Shown piece by piece: positions 9,217-17,178 of a stretch of DNA of 64,000 bases (its first letter is position 1; each line of letters starts with the position of its first letter). The translations under genes and the position numbers were made by a program. The DNA is taken from the NCBI RefSeq assembly GCF_024701975.1, contig NZ_JANLNM010000003.1:578840-642839 (forward strand). Reading direction: 5' to 3'. A model generated the notes under the pieces. The model searched no databases, was not told the origin of the DNA, and saw nothing but the letters and a program-made list of their open reading frames with translations. This stretch comes from Variovorax sp. ZS18.2.2 (GTDB taxonomy: Bacteria > Pseudomonadota > Gammaproteobacteria > Burkholderiales > Burkholderiaceae_C).

Positions 9217-10434
9217 ATGTTCGATTCACTTTTCAGCGCAGGCGGCACCATTGCCCTTCCCGCCTGGGCGGCCCTCGGCGCGGCGCCGTGGCTGGGCCGC
9301 GCCAAACCCGCCATCTGGGCGCTCACCGGCATCGTCATTCCGGTCGGGCTCGGGCTGGTCTATTGGTGGCTGATGGCGACGTACTGGTCGTCGGCCGAGG
9401 GCGGTGGCTACAGCTCGCTGTCGGCGGTGCATGCGTTGTTCCAGCATCCGGGCCTGCTCACTGCGGGTTGGTTCCACTACCTCGCCTTCGATCTCTTCGT
9501 GGGCACCTGGATCGCGCGCGAAGGCGAGCGCGCCGGCATTGCGCCGGTGCTGCTGATTCCGTGCTTCGCGCTCACCTTCCTGTTCGGGCCTGTCGGGCTC
9601 CTGGCCTTTCTTGCGCTGCGGGTGGCGCCGGTTTGCGCACGGGCAGCGCGCACGCTGTACGCGCGCCAGCCGCAGCTCACGGTGTTCGGCGGCCTGCTGC
9701 TGGCGGTCATGGTGCCCGCGCTGGCGGCGAGCTATTTCGATCCGCGCACGCTGAACGGCGTCGGCGTGTGGGTGAAGCCGCTGAAGTTCATGGCGTCGGT
9801 CAGCCTCTATGCGCTCACGATGGCCTGGCTGATCGGCGACCTGCCGCGCGAACGCCGCAACGCGGCCGTGGTGCGCGTCATCGTCGCCGTCGTCATCGCC
9901 ACGGGGACCTTCGAGATCGGCTACATCACGCTGCAGGGCGCGCTCGGACAGGCCTCGCATTTCAACAACGACTCGACCTTCCACGCCGTCATGTACGCGC
10001 TGATGGGCGTGGGCGCGCTGTCGCTCAACGCCATGACCTTGCCGCTCGCCTGGCAGTTCGCGCGCCATGGCGACGCGCTGCCGCCGGCCTACCGGCTCGC
10101 GACGGTGATCGGCCTGGTGCTGACCTTCGTGGCCGGCGCGAGCGCGGGCATCGCGATCAGCCAGCATGAGGGCCCCACATTCGGTGCGCTCGCGGGCGGC
10201 GCGGTGCTGCCCGTTGTCGGTTGGTCAGCCACCGGAGGCGATCTGCGGGTTCCGCATTTCCTTGGCGTGCATGCGCAGCAGGTGCTGCCGCTCGCCGGCG
10301 CGCTGATCGCGATGTGGCGCATTCCCTTTGGGCGGGCGGCGGTCTGGGTGCTGACCGCCGGCTATGCGGCGGCGATCATCTATGCGTTCAGGTTGGCGTA
10401 CACGGGCGTGCCGCTGATCGCGCTTGGCGGCTGA
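9217..10434 (+). CDS. ABA4-like membrane protein with extended C-terminal membrane domain
   Basis: 405-residue integral membrane protein. The first 150 residues match the ABA4-like/DUF4281 family: HPGLLTAGWFHYLAFDLFVG, then PCFALTFLFGPVGLLAFL. The remaining 250 residues form a second hydrophobic block with about seven helices (VWVKPLKFMASVSLY, FEIGYITLQGALGQASHFN). Usual ABA4-like proteins have only about 150 residues, so this is a two-part protein. The biochemical function is unknown. The TetR gene is divergent and shares the control region. Confidence 0.82.
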   Translation: MFDSLFSAGGTIALPAWAALGAAPWLGRAKPAIWALTGIVIPVGLGLVYWWLMATYWSSAEGGGYSSLSAVHALFQHPGLLTAGWFHYLAFDLFVGTWIAREGERAGIAPVLLIPCFALTFLFGPVGLLAFLALRVAPVCARAARTLYARQPQLTVFGGLLLAVMVPALAASYFDPRTLNGVGVWVKPLKFMASVSLYALTMAWLIGDLPRERRNAAVVRVIVAVVIATGTFEIGYITLQGALGQASHFNNDSTFHAVMYALMGVGALSLNAMTLPLAWQFARHGDALPPAYRLATVIGLVLTFVAGASAGIAISQHEGPTFGALAGGAVLPVVGWSATGGDLRVPHFLGVHAQQVLPLAGALIAMWRIPFGRAAVWVLTAGYAAAIIYAFRLAYTGVPLIALGG

Positions 10435-10440
10435 ACGGCA

Positions 10441-11421
10441 TCAGGGCGCGAAGCCGGAGCGGCGCACCACCGGCTCCCATTGCTGGCGGTAGGTCTTGAG
10501 CATCTGCGCGGTTTCCGCGGCGGTGCTCACGACCGGCGTGATGTAGAGCGCATCGGCCGCCTTCTGCAAGCCCGGGTCCTGCATGACTTCGCGGATCTTC
10601 GTGGCCAGCAGTTGCACCTTCGGCTGCGGCATCGTGCTCGGCGCGAAGAAGGTGTTCCAGCCATCGGCATCGATCTTCATGCCGGCCTCGCGGAAGGTCG
10701 GCACCGAGGGCGCGAAGCTCGCGCGCTTCTTGCCCGACACCGCCAGGATGCGGATCTTGCCTGCCACGTGCTGCGCGTAGAGCGAGTCCATCGTGTCGAT
10801 CGCGATCGGCAGCGAGCCGCCGCTCAGGTCCGCCGCGAGCGGTGCGGAACCACCGTAGCCCTTGATCTGCGGCTGCACGCTCAGTGCATCGCCCACCATG
10901 AGGCCGAAGAAGTGCGGCAGGCTGCCGGTGGCCGGCACGCCGAAGACCGCTTCTTCCGGGTGCGCCCAGAGCCGGCCCACCAGGAACATTGCGCGGTCGA
11001 GCTGCAGCTTGTTGCCCACGGCCAGCGCGAAGTCGTAGCTGCTGACCTGGGAGACCGGCACGAAGTCCTTGTCGGGGTCGTAGCCCACATCCTTGATCAC
11101 GAGCGGCGCGATCACCATCACCGCCGGGTTGCCGAGCATCAGGATGTTCTCGGCGGCAGTTGCGCGCTTGATCTGCTTGGCGGCCAGCCGGCCGCCTTCG
11201 CCGGGGCGGTTCTCGACCGTCACCGGCACGCCGATCTTCGGGCTCAGCCGCTCCGCGATGAGCCGCGCCATGCGGTCGGTGCTGCCGCCGGGCGCGTAGC
11301 CGACGACGAGCGTGAGCGGGCCGTCCAGGGTCTGCGCTTGAGCGGACGCGACAGCGCCGAAACCGGCAAGGACGGCAACGCACCATGCGGTGAGCCTGCG
11401 CCGGGAAAAGACAATGGCCAC
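10441..11421 (-). CDS. Bug/TctC-family periplasmic solute-binding protein
   Basis: 326 residues. A signal peptide (RRRLTAWCVAVLAGFGAVAS, cleaved near residue 29) is followed by the typical LTLVVGYAPGGSTDRMARL and VTVENRPGEGGRLAAKQI. These proteins bind small carboxylates for tripartite tricarboxylate transporters, though most in Burkholderiales are orphans, as here. The start is a GTG at 11421 with AGGAG six bases upstream. It is divergent from a MarR gene, with an operator-like repeat between them. The ligand is unknown. Confidence 0.92.
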   Translation of the reverse strand: MAIVFSRRRLTAWCVAVLAGFGAVASAQAQTLDGPLTLVVGYAPGGSTDRMARLIAERLSPKIGVPVTVENRPGEGGRLAAKQIKRATAAENILMLGNPAVMVIAPLVIKDVGYDPDKDFVPVSQVSSYDFALAVGNKLQLDRAMFLVGRLWAHPEEAVFGVPATGSLPHFFGLMVGDALSVQPQIKGYGGSAPLAADLSGGSLPIAIDTMDSLYAQHVAGKIRILAVSGKKRASFAPSVPTFREAGMKIDADGWNTFFAPSTMPQPKVQLLATKIREVMQDPGLQKAADALYITPVVSTAAETAQMLKTYRQQWEPVVRRSGFAP

Positions 11422-11453
11422 GAGATCTCCTGCTTCCGGCGACAGGCCGGTTT

Positions 11454-11482
11454 TTGTTACTTTGTTTATACGAAGGTAACAA
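11454..11482. promoter_or_regulatory. Probable MarR operator
   Basis: ttgttac and gtaacaa with a 15-base spacer, plus a nested tttgtt/aacaaa pair. It lies in the gap between the divergent Bug and MarR genes. Confidence 0.55.
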
Positions 11483-11544
11483 ATAGTTGATCTAATCCAT
11501 CATCGGCTGCCGAGGCGGCGCAGCCACAACCCCTTGTCATTTCC

Positions 11545-12090
11545 ATGCCAGCTTTCCCCGATGCGGGCGCATTGCGCGCTCCCCGTTCCCTGGACGACCT
11601 GCTCCTGTATCGGCTCTCTCGCGCAGCACGCGCCGGCAGCGGCATGGCGACCCGCATGGTCGAAGGCGGCTTCGGCATCACGCGCCGCGAGTGGGGAATG
11701 ATCGGCACGCTCGCGGAGGTCGGCGAGATCACGCCCTCGGCGCTTGCGGAGCAGCTCGACCTGGACCGCGTGCGCACCTCGCGGGGCCTGCGCAGCCTCT
11801 CCGAGAAGAAGCTGGTCGAGCGTCGCCAGGACGCCGAGGACCGCCGCGAAGTGCATGTGCGCCTGAGCCCTTCTGGCCGGCAGCTTTTCGGCGAGCTGTT
11901 CCCCCGCATCGCGAGCCTCAACACCGAACTGCTCGACGGCATCGAGGCCGCGCACATCGAAATCTTTCTGCAATGCCTGCGCCGGCTCGAAGTGCGTGGC
12001 ACCGAATTGAGCGCGCAGGGCGTGGTGCCGGAAAAGGCCGACCGCCGCTCGGGCGGCACGCGCCACCACTGGCCCAAGCGCGGCACCTGA
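11545..12090 (+). CDS. MarR-family transcriptional regulator
   Basis: 181 residues with a winged HTH in the middle: FGITRREWGMIGTLAEVGEI, ITPSALAEQLDLDRVRTSRG, then the wing KLVERRQDAEDRREVHVRL. The C-terminus (GGTRHHWPKRGT) is basic and longer than usual. It is divergent from the Bug gene, with the inverted repeat at 11454-11482 between them, so it probably controls itself and that gene. Its ligand may be the small molecule bound by the Bug protein or a breakdown product of it (inference). Confidence 0.92.
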   Translation: MPAFPDAGALRAPRSLDDLLLYRLSRAARAGSGMATRMVEGGFGITRREWGMIGTLAEVGEITPSALAEQLDLDRVRTSRGLRSLSEKKLVERRQDAEDRREVHVRLSPSGRQLFGELFPRIASLNTELLDGIEAAHIEIFLQCLRRLEVRGTELSAQGVVPEKADRRSGGTRHHWPKRGT

Positions 12091-12177
12091 GCGCAGGTTC
12101 GCGCATCGCGTTTTAGAGGCAGCAACCCACGCGCCAGGCTTGAAGGACGCGGCCCGCGAACTAGACTGAATTGCGAG

Positions 12178-12192
12178 GGCACCCGCGGTGCC
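12178..12192 (+). promoter_or_regulatory. Short hairpin in leader of universal stress protein gene
   Basis: ggcacc-cgc-ggtgcc, ending about ten bases before the AAGGAG ribosome-binding site of the gene at 12212. Its role is unknown. Confidence 0.25.
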
Positions 12193-12211
12193 GGGGGCCA
12201 AGGAGCCTGCC

Positions 12212-12658
12212 ATGTACAAGCGTGTTCTTGTTGCCACCGACGGCTCCGCGCTGTCGGAACAGGCGGTCGCCGCCGCCATCGACCTGGCCCTGCTGGCCGG
12301 CGCGGAACTGGTGGCCGTCAACGTCGCGCACATCGAGCCCTTCGGCTACTTCGAAGGCTCGATGATGCTGAGCCAGCGCGACATCGAAGCCACGCAGGAA
12401 AAGACGAACCTGGCCGCGCAGCGCATCGCCGACAGGGTGGCCGCCACCGCGCTCGACAAGGGCGTGCGCAACGCGCAGGCGATCGTCATGAAGTCGAACC
12501 AGGTGGCCGAGGCCATCGTCGCGACCGCGAAGAACCAGGAATGCGACCTCATCGTGATGGCCTCGCACGGCCGCCGCAGCCTCGCGCGCCTGCTCATGGG
12601 CAGCGAGACGCTGCACGTGCTCACGCACTCGCACATTCCGGTGCTGGTGCTGCGCTGA
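12212..12658 (+). CDS. Universal stress protein (UspA family)
   Basis: 148-residue cytoplasmic protein with one Usp domain: YKRVLVATDGSALSEQA at the start, DLIVMASHGRRSLARLLMGS and HSHIPVLVL at the end. The glycine-rich loop (GRRSLARLLMGS) is the nucleotide-contact segment of ATP-binding members. The start at 12212 has AAGGAG about nine bases upstream. An in-frame codon at 12188 lacks such a site. It is convergent with the SMI1/KNR4 gene, whose stop is three bases away. Confidence 0.94.
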   Translation: MYKRVLVATDGSALSEQAVAAAIDLALLAGAELVAVNVAHIEPFGYFEGSMMLSQRDIEATQEKTNLAAQRIADRVAATALDKGVRNAQAIVMKSNQVAEAIVATAKNQECDLIVMASHGRRSLARLLMGSETLHVLTHSHIPVLVLR

Positions 12659-12661
12659 AGA

Positions 12662-13111
12662 TCAGTGCTCGCGCCTGCCGAAGGTTTGCTGCAGCCGCTG
12701 CACCGCTTCGCGCGCCTTCGCGGCGCGGCCGGCGATGCTGTCGAAGCCGGGCTTCCAGGCCTTGAGCTTCTGCGTGTCGTGCTGCCAGAAGAAGATCTCG
12801 GCCCCGGCCTGTCCTTCTTCGACCTTCAGCACCAGCTGGTTGCCGGTGCCGTTGCTCGCGATGGAGATCAACCCGAGCGTCATCACACGACGGCCCCACG
12901 CGCCTCGCAGGTTTTCATAAGTGATGCTGCCTGCCGTCTTTCGCGGGTTGGCCGGATCGAAGACCGGATAGACGCGCCAGCCACCCGGAAGCTCGTTGCA
13001 GTTGTAGGTCTTCCACACTTCCCGAAGCCTGTCGGGAAACCGGATGCCCAGTTCGGCTTCGGCGGCTGCGATCTGTTCCTCGGTGACACCGAGCGGCGTT
13101 GCGTTGGACAT
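12662..13111 (-). CDS. SMI1/KNR4-family protein, possible orphan immunity protein
   Basis: 149 residues with the SMI1/KNR4 fold: VTEEQIAAAEAELGIRFPDR at the N-terminus, LREVWKTYNCNELPGGWRVY, a middle ENLRGAWG, and GNQLVLKVEEGQ. In bacteria this superfamily often supplies immunity proteins to polymorphic toxins, but no toxin gene lies beside it. The start at 13111 (MSNATPLG) was chosen by homology; the much longer open frame upstream is antisense to the DAHP synthase gene. Confidence 0.82.
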   Translation of the reverse strand: MSNATPLGVTEEQIAAAEAELGIRFPDRLREVWKTYNCNELPGGWRVYPVFDPANPRKTAGSITYENLRGAWGRRVMTLGLISIASNGTGNQLVLKVEEGQAGAEIFFWQHDTQKLKAWKPGFDSIAGRAAKAREAVQRLQQTFGRREH

Positions 13112-13312
13112 GGGGCGCGAGCCGGCAAGCCAGTGCCGGCGCTGGAGGAAAACCCCGGATGGTAGCCGCGCGGCGGGTGGTCGCTGCGCAAGCGACGATG
13201 CAGATGCAAAGCGCCGCTCCGGACGGAATCCGGACCGAGATCGCGCGGGCATTCGTGTGAACGCCTTCGGACGGACAATCGAAGAAGCTCCCATCGAAAT
13301 CAAAGCCACGAC

Positions 13313-14437
13313 ATGCCCCGCCTCGACGACCCTCTCCACGACGCCGAAATCGGCTCCCGCGACAGCACGCTCGACACCACCCGGATCGACGACGTGCGCA
13401 TCGGCGCCGTTCGCCCCCTCATGACCCCCGCGCTGCTGCAGGAGCGCGTGCCCGTGCGCGACAACACGCTGGCGCTGGTCGAGAGCAGCCGCGCTGCGAT
13501 TGCCGACGTGCTGCATGGCCGCGACGACCGGCTGGTGGTCGTGGTCGGCCCCTGCTCCATCCATGACCACGACCAGGCCATCGAATACGCCCACCGACTG
13601 AAGAAGGTTGCCGATTCGCTGCAGGACGACCTGCTCATCGTGATGCGCGCCTACTTCGAAAAGCCCCGCACCACCGTCGGCTGGAAGGGCTACATCAACG
13701 ACCCGCACCTGGACGGCAGCTTCGCGATCAACGAAGGGCTGGAGCGCGCGCGCCGCCTGCTGCTCGAGCTGACCACGCTGGGCCTGCCGACCGGCACCGA
13801 GTTCCTCGACCTGTTGAGCCCGCAATTCATTGCCGACCTGATCGCCTGGGGCGCCATCGGCGCGCGCACCACCGAGAGCCAGAGCCATCGGCAACTGGCC
13901 TCGGGCCTGAGCTGCCCGGTCGGCTTCAAGAACGGCACGGACGGCAGCGTCAAGGTGGCGGCCGATGCCATCCTCGCGGCCCGCGCGCCGCATGCCTTCA
14001 TGGGCATGACCAAGATGGGCATGGCGGCGATCTTCGAGACGCGCGGCAACGACGACTGCCACGTCATCCTGCGCGGCGGCAAGTCGCCCAACTATTCGGC
14101 CGCGGACGTGGAATCCAGCTGCCAGGCGCTGCTGGCGAACGGCCTGCGGCCGCAGGTGATGATCGACGTCTCGCACGGCAACAGCAGCAAGCAGCACCAG
14201 CGGCAGATCGTGGTGGCCGAAGACGTGGCAGCGCAGATCGCGGGCGGTGAGCATCGCATCACGGGCCTCATGATCGAGAGCCATCTCGAGGAAGGCCGGC
14301 AAGACCTGAAGCCCGGCGTTGCGCTGAAGCACGGCGTCTCGATCACCGATGCCTGCATCGGCTTCGCGCAGACGGTGCCGGTGCTCGAGGGGCTGGCTTC
14401 GGCGGTGAAGGCGCGGCGGCGGTTGTCGAAGGCGTGA
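13313..14437 (+). CDS. 3-deoxy-7-phosphoheptulonate (DAHP) synthase, class I
   Basis: First enzyme of the shikimate pathway; it joins phosphoenolpyruvate and erythrose 4-phosphate. It has 374 residues, a little longer than E. coli AroG/F/H. Motifs: VVVGPCSIHD (PEP and metal site), EKPRTTVGWKGYINDP, IGARTTESQSHRQLASGLS, GFKNGTDGSV and MIDVSHGNSSK. The N-terminal extension carries the feedback-binding region in this class, but which aromatic amino acid acts here cannot be told. It stands alone and faces the map gene. Confidence 0.95.
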   Translation: MPRLDDPLHDAEIGSRDSTLDTTRIDDVRIGAVRPLMTPALLQERVPVRDNTLALVESSRAAIADVLHGRDDRLVVVVGPCSIHDHDQAIEYAHRLKKVADSLQDDLLIVMRAYFEKPRTTVGWKGYINDPHLDGSFAINEGLERARRLLLELTTLGLPTGTEFLDLLSPQFIADLIAWGAIGARTTESQSHRQLASGLSCPVGFKNGTDGSVKVAADAILAARAPHAFMGMTKMGMAAIFETRGNDDCHVILRGGKSPNYSAADVESSCQALLANGLRPQVMIDVSHGNSSKQHQRQIVVAEDVAAQIAGGEHRITGLMIESHLEEGRQDLKPGVALKHGVSITDACIGFAQTVPVLEGLASAVKARRRLSKA

Positions 14438-14492
14438 GGCGGAAGGAGGCGCAGGCGCCTGAGGGCGCCGCGCGCCTCGCCCGAGCCGGGCG

Positions 14493-15284
14493 TCAAACCG
14501 GCGCGTAAGTGCCCGTGCCTCCCGGCCAGGTCGTCAGCACGTCGTATCCCTCGGGCGTCACCGCCACCATGTGCTCCCACTGGGCGGACAGGGACCTGTC
14601 CTTCGTCACGACGGTCCACCCGTCGGGCAATTGCCTGGTGTCGCGTTGGCCTGCGTTGAGCATCGGCTCGATGGTGAAGACCATCCCCGGCTCCAGCCTG
14701 AGCCCTTCCCCGCGCCGCCCGTAGTGCAGCACCTGCAGCTCCTCGTGGTAGACCCGGCCGATGCCGTGGCCGCAGTACTCGCGCACCACGCTGAAGCGCT
14801 CCCGCTGCGCGACCGACTGGATGGCGTGGCCCACATCGCCCAGCGTCGCTCCGGGCCTGACCGCGCGGATTCCGGCCAGCATGGCTTCGTAGGTCGTCTC
14901 CACCAGGCGCCGGGCCAGCACGCTGGGGGCGCCGACGAAGTACATGCGGCTGGTATCGCCGAACCAGCCATCCTTGATGACCGCGACATCGATGTTGACG
15001 ATGTCGCCCTTCTTCAAAATCTTGTCGGGCGAAGGGATGCCGTGGCAGACCACCTGGTTGACCGAGGTGAGGATGGTCTTCGGATACCCCTGATAGCCCA
15101 CGTTGGCCGGTATGGCGCCCTGGACATTCACGATGTGGTCGTGGCAGATCCGGTCGAGGGCCTCCGTGCTCACGCCCGGCACGACATGGGGCTCGATCAT
15201 GGCGAGCACCTCTGCGGCAAGCTGGGCAGCCCGCCGCGCCATCTCGATGTCCTCGGCGGACTTGATGACGATGTCGCGCGCCAT
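14493..15284 (-). CDS. map: Type I methionine aminopeptidase
   Basis: Removes the initiator methionine from nascent proteins. The 263 residues match type I enzymes. The five metal ligands are visible: D99 (IVNIDVAV), D110 (GWFGDTSRM), H173 (CGHGIG), E206 (TIEPML) and E237 (QWEHMV); H81 lies in VCHGIP. The start codon shares one base with the stop of the upstream ParD-like gene (TGATG), so the two are translated together. This is not the usual map context next to rpsB, so it may be a second, accessory copy. Confidence 0.95.
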   Translation of the reverse strand: MARDIVIKSAEDIEMARRAAQLAAEVLAMIEPHVVPGVSTEALDRICHDHIVNVQGAIPANVGYQGYPKTILTSVNQVVCHGIPSPDKILKKGDIVNIDVAVIKDGWFGDTSRMYFVGAPSVLARRLVETTYEAMLAGIRAVRPGATLGDVGHAIQSVAQRERFSVVREYCGHGIGRVYHEELQVLHYGRRGEGLRLEPGMVFTIEPMLNAGQRDTRQLPDGWTVVTKDRSLSAQWEHMVAVTPEGYDVLTTWPGGTGTYAPV

Positions 15285-15544
15285 CAGCGTTTTCCGTTCG
15301 CGGTCGCAGGTGAGCGCGGCTTGCCGGACTGGGCCGTGACGGCCGAGGCGATGTCCAGCCCGCCTGCCAGTTCAGCCTGTATCAGCAGTTGGCAGACTTC
15401 CCGGTAGTCCAGCTCCGGGTGCATCTCGGTCAGCATGCCGACGCGCATCCAGTGCTCGGCCTGCGAGTTGATGGACCGGCTGAGGGCGTTGCCGGCCACG
15501 CGCAGGTTCTCGTGCATCAGGTCTGAAATTTTTACGATGCCCAT
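15284..15544 (-). CDS. ParD-like antitoxin-family protein
   Basis: 86-residue protein of the ParD-like family: MGIVKISDLMHENLRVAGNA, SRSINSQAEHWMRVGMLTEM, then PELDYREVCQLLIQAEL. The N-terminal part resembles a ribbon-helix-helix DNA-binding segment. No ParE-type toxin is adjacent. Instead its stop overlaps the start of a methionine aminopeptidase gene by one base. A perfect inverted repeat 31 bases upstream of its ATG looks like an autoregulation site. Confidence 0.8.
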   Translation of the reverse strand: MGIVKISDLMHENLRVAGNALSRSINSQAEHWMRVGMLTEMHPELDYREVCQLLIQAELAGGLDIASAVTAQSGKPRSPATANGKR

Positions 15545-15574
15545 CGGTCGTCTCTATATGAAGTATGCGCAAAG

Positions 15575-15593
15575 TATATACGTTTCGTATATA
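15575..15593. promoter_or_regulatory. Probable operator of the ParD-like/map operon
   Basis: tatatacg-ttt-cgtatata is a perfect 8-bp inverted repeat in an AT-rich stretch, 31 bases before the ParD-like start. Confidence 0.6.
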
Positions 15594-15742
15594 AAAATCG
15601 ATCCGACGGCAGAGCCCCGGTGTACGCCCTGCGGCGCGCGCCGACGCGTCCGCAGCATCCCGAGGAAGACGCTCTCGCGGCATCGGACGACACGCGCCAG
15701 GCACCGCCGCGGGCACCTTCGGCGCAAGGAGCAACGTCATTC

Positions 15743-16162
15743 ATGGATCGCCTTTTCGCCTTGTTTGCCAACAAGACCGCGCATGTCGCGGGAAGCCCGC
15801 TCACCTTCCTGGTGTGCGTGGCCGTGGTCGTTGCATGGGCGGTTGCCGGGCCGTTCTTCGGCTTCTCGGAAACCTGGCAACTGGTCATCAACACCGGCAC
15901 CACCATCGTGACCTTCCTCATGGTGTTCCTGATCCAGAACACGCAGAACCGCGACGGCGTGGCGCTGCAGACCAAGCTCGACGAGCTGATCCGCTCGTCC
16001 AACGCCCAGAACGAGTTCATGGGCATCGAGAAGCTCACCGACCATGAGTTGATTGCGCTGCACGAGAAATGCGAAGCGACGGCCAGGAAGAGCCAGGCCA
16101 CGCTGGAGCGCACCCGTGCCGAACGCCGCCGGCGCGGTCACGACACGAAAGCCGCGACCTGA
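15743..16162 (+). CDS. Low-affinity iron permease family protein
   Basis: 139 residues matching the family named after yeast Fet4. Two membrane helices (SPLTFLVCVAVVVAWAVAGP and QLVINTGTTIVTFLMVFLIQ) are followed by the conserved NTQNRDGVALQTKLDELIRS and a cytoplasmic basic tail. AAGGAG lies 11 bases before the ATG at 15743; the frame is open further upstream but without family similarity. Despite the family name, iron transport by the bacterial short forms is unproven. Confidence 0.85.
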   Translation: MDRLFALFANKTAHVAGSPLTFLVCVAVVVAWAVAGPFFGFSETWQLVINTGTTIVTFLMVFLIQNTQNRDGVALQTKLDELIRSSNAQNEFMGIEKLTDHELIALHEKCEATARKSQATLERTRAERRRRGHDTKAAT

Positions 16163-16168
16163 TCCGGG

Positions 16169-17146
16169 CTACGACACAGGGGTGGCGAAGGCGCTGGGCC
16201 TCTGGGTCCCCGCCCGAAATTCACCCGGCGTCATCCCCTTGATCCGGCGAAAGTGCCGGTTGAAGTTCGAGATGTTGTTGAAGCCCACCTCATAGCAGAT
16301 GCTGCTCACCTGCTGGCGAGTCGACGCCAGCAGGCGGCAAGCCGTCGCCACGCGCAGACCGATCACGAAGTCGGTGAAGGTCTGGCCGGTGGCGCGGCGG
16401 AAGCTGCGCGAGAAGGCGTTCTCGCGCATGCCCACGATCGCACCGACCTCGGCGAGCGACAACTCCTCGGCGTAGTTGTCGCGGATGTGGTCGAGCGCTC
16501 TGTAGATGCGCGTCGCGCCGCCGGGCTCGCCCAGCGAATCGTCGGTGTACGCGGCATCGGCCAGCAGCCGGTACTCGGACCATTGCGAGAGTTCGTTGAG
16601 CAGCACCGTGAATTCCGCGAAGCGCGCGAGGCCCTGCAGCCTCTCGATGCGCCGCAGCCGCGAGACGATGCCTTCGTTGAGTCCCACGAACTGCACACCT
16701 TGCCGCGCGCGTGCCAGGAGCGGCGCGGCATCGCGCAGTTCGGGAAACAGTTCCATGCCGCGGCGCAGCGGCTCGTCGCCGAAGCGCAGTACCAGGCCGC
16801 CGGCATTGCCCGTGCCATGCAGCGGGTGATGCTCAAACGCGAGGCTGTGCGGCAGCCGCGGGCCCAGCAGCACCACGGTGCCGGGCGCGAACCGGTGGGT
16901 TTGCTCGTCGGTGCCCCTGCCCACGCGCAGGCGCGCGGGCGCGGCGCCGATCAGGTGCAGCTCGTGCTCGTGCAGGCAGCTTGCTTCGTTGCCGCGCGCC
17001 GAGGCCGCGGGGGAGGTCTCGCAGTGGATGGTGACCCGGATCTCGACCAGCGCGGGAACGGTGAGATCGGGAGCCGCGCCACGCAACGCGGCGCCCGCGT
17101 GCAGGCGGGAAGCGGAAGCCGGCGGGATCGTGTTCAGCAAGACCAA
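16169..17146 (-). CDS. AraC-family regulator of the gluconate module
   Basis: 325 residues: an N-terminal cupin-like sensor half (TSPAASARGNEASCLHEHEL, FAPGTVVLLGPRLPHSL) and a C-terminal double HTH (EELSLAEVGAIVGMRENAFS; QQVSSICYEVGFNNISNFNR). It follows the gluconokinase gene by 32 bases in the same direction. It is closely similar to the AraC gene at 57157-58095, even at DNA level in the last HTH. The start is uncertain: the frame has only TTG candidates, at 17146 (spacing from GGAG too short) and 17140 (better spacing). Confidence 0.88.
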   Translation of the reverse strand: MVLLNTIPPASASRLHAGAALRGAAPDLTVPALVEIRVTIHCETSPAASARGNEASCLHEHELHLIGAAPARLRVGRGTDEQTHRFAPGTVVLLGPRLPHSLAFEHHPLHGTGNAGGLVLRFGDEPLRRGMELFPELRDAAPLLARARQGVQFVGLNEGIVSRLRRIERLQGLARFAEFTVLLNELSQWSEYRLLADAAYTDDSLGEPGGATRIYRALDHIRDNYAEELSLAEVGAIVGMRENAFSRSFRRATGQTFTDFVIGLRVATACRLLASTRQQVSSICYEVGFNNISNFNRHFRRIKGMTPGEFRAGTQRPSAFATPVS

Positions 17147-17178
17147 ATCTCCAACAGGCGGCGGCTAGTCGATTGGCG

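Noticed and set aside
13112..14332. N-terminal extension of the SMI1/KNR4 frame
   Set aside because: It is antisense to the well-supported DAHP synthase gene.
14438..14492. Terminator between the DAHP synthase and map genes
   Set aside because: ggcgcc repeats could pair, but no U-run follows on either strand and the stem is short.
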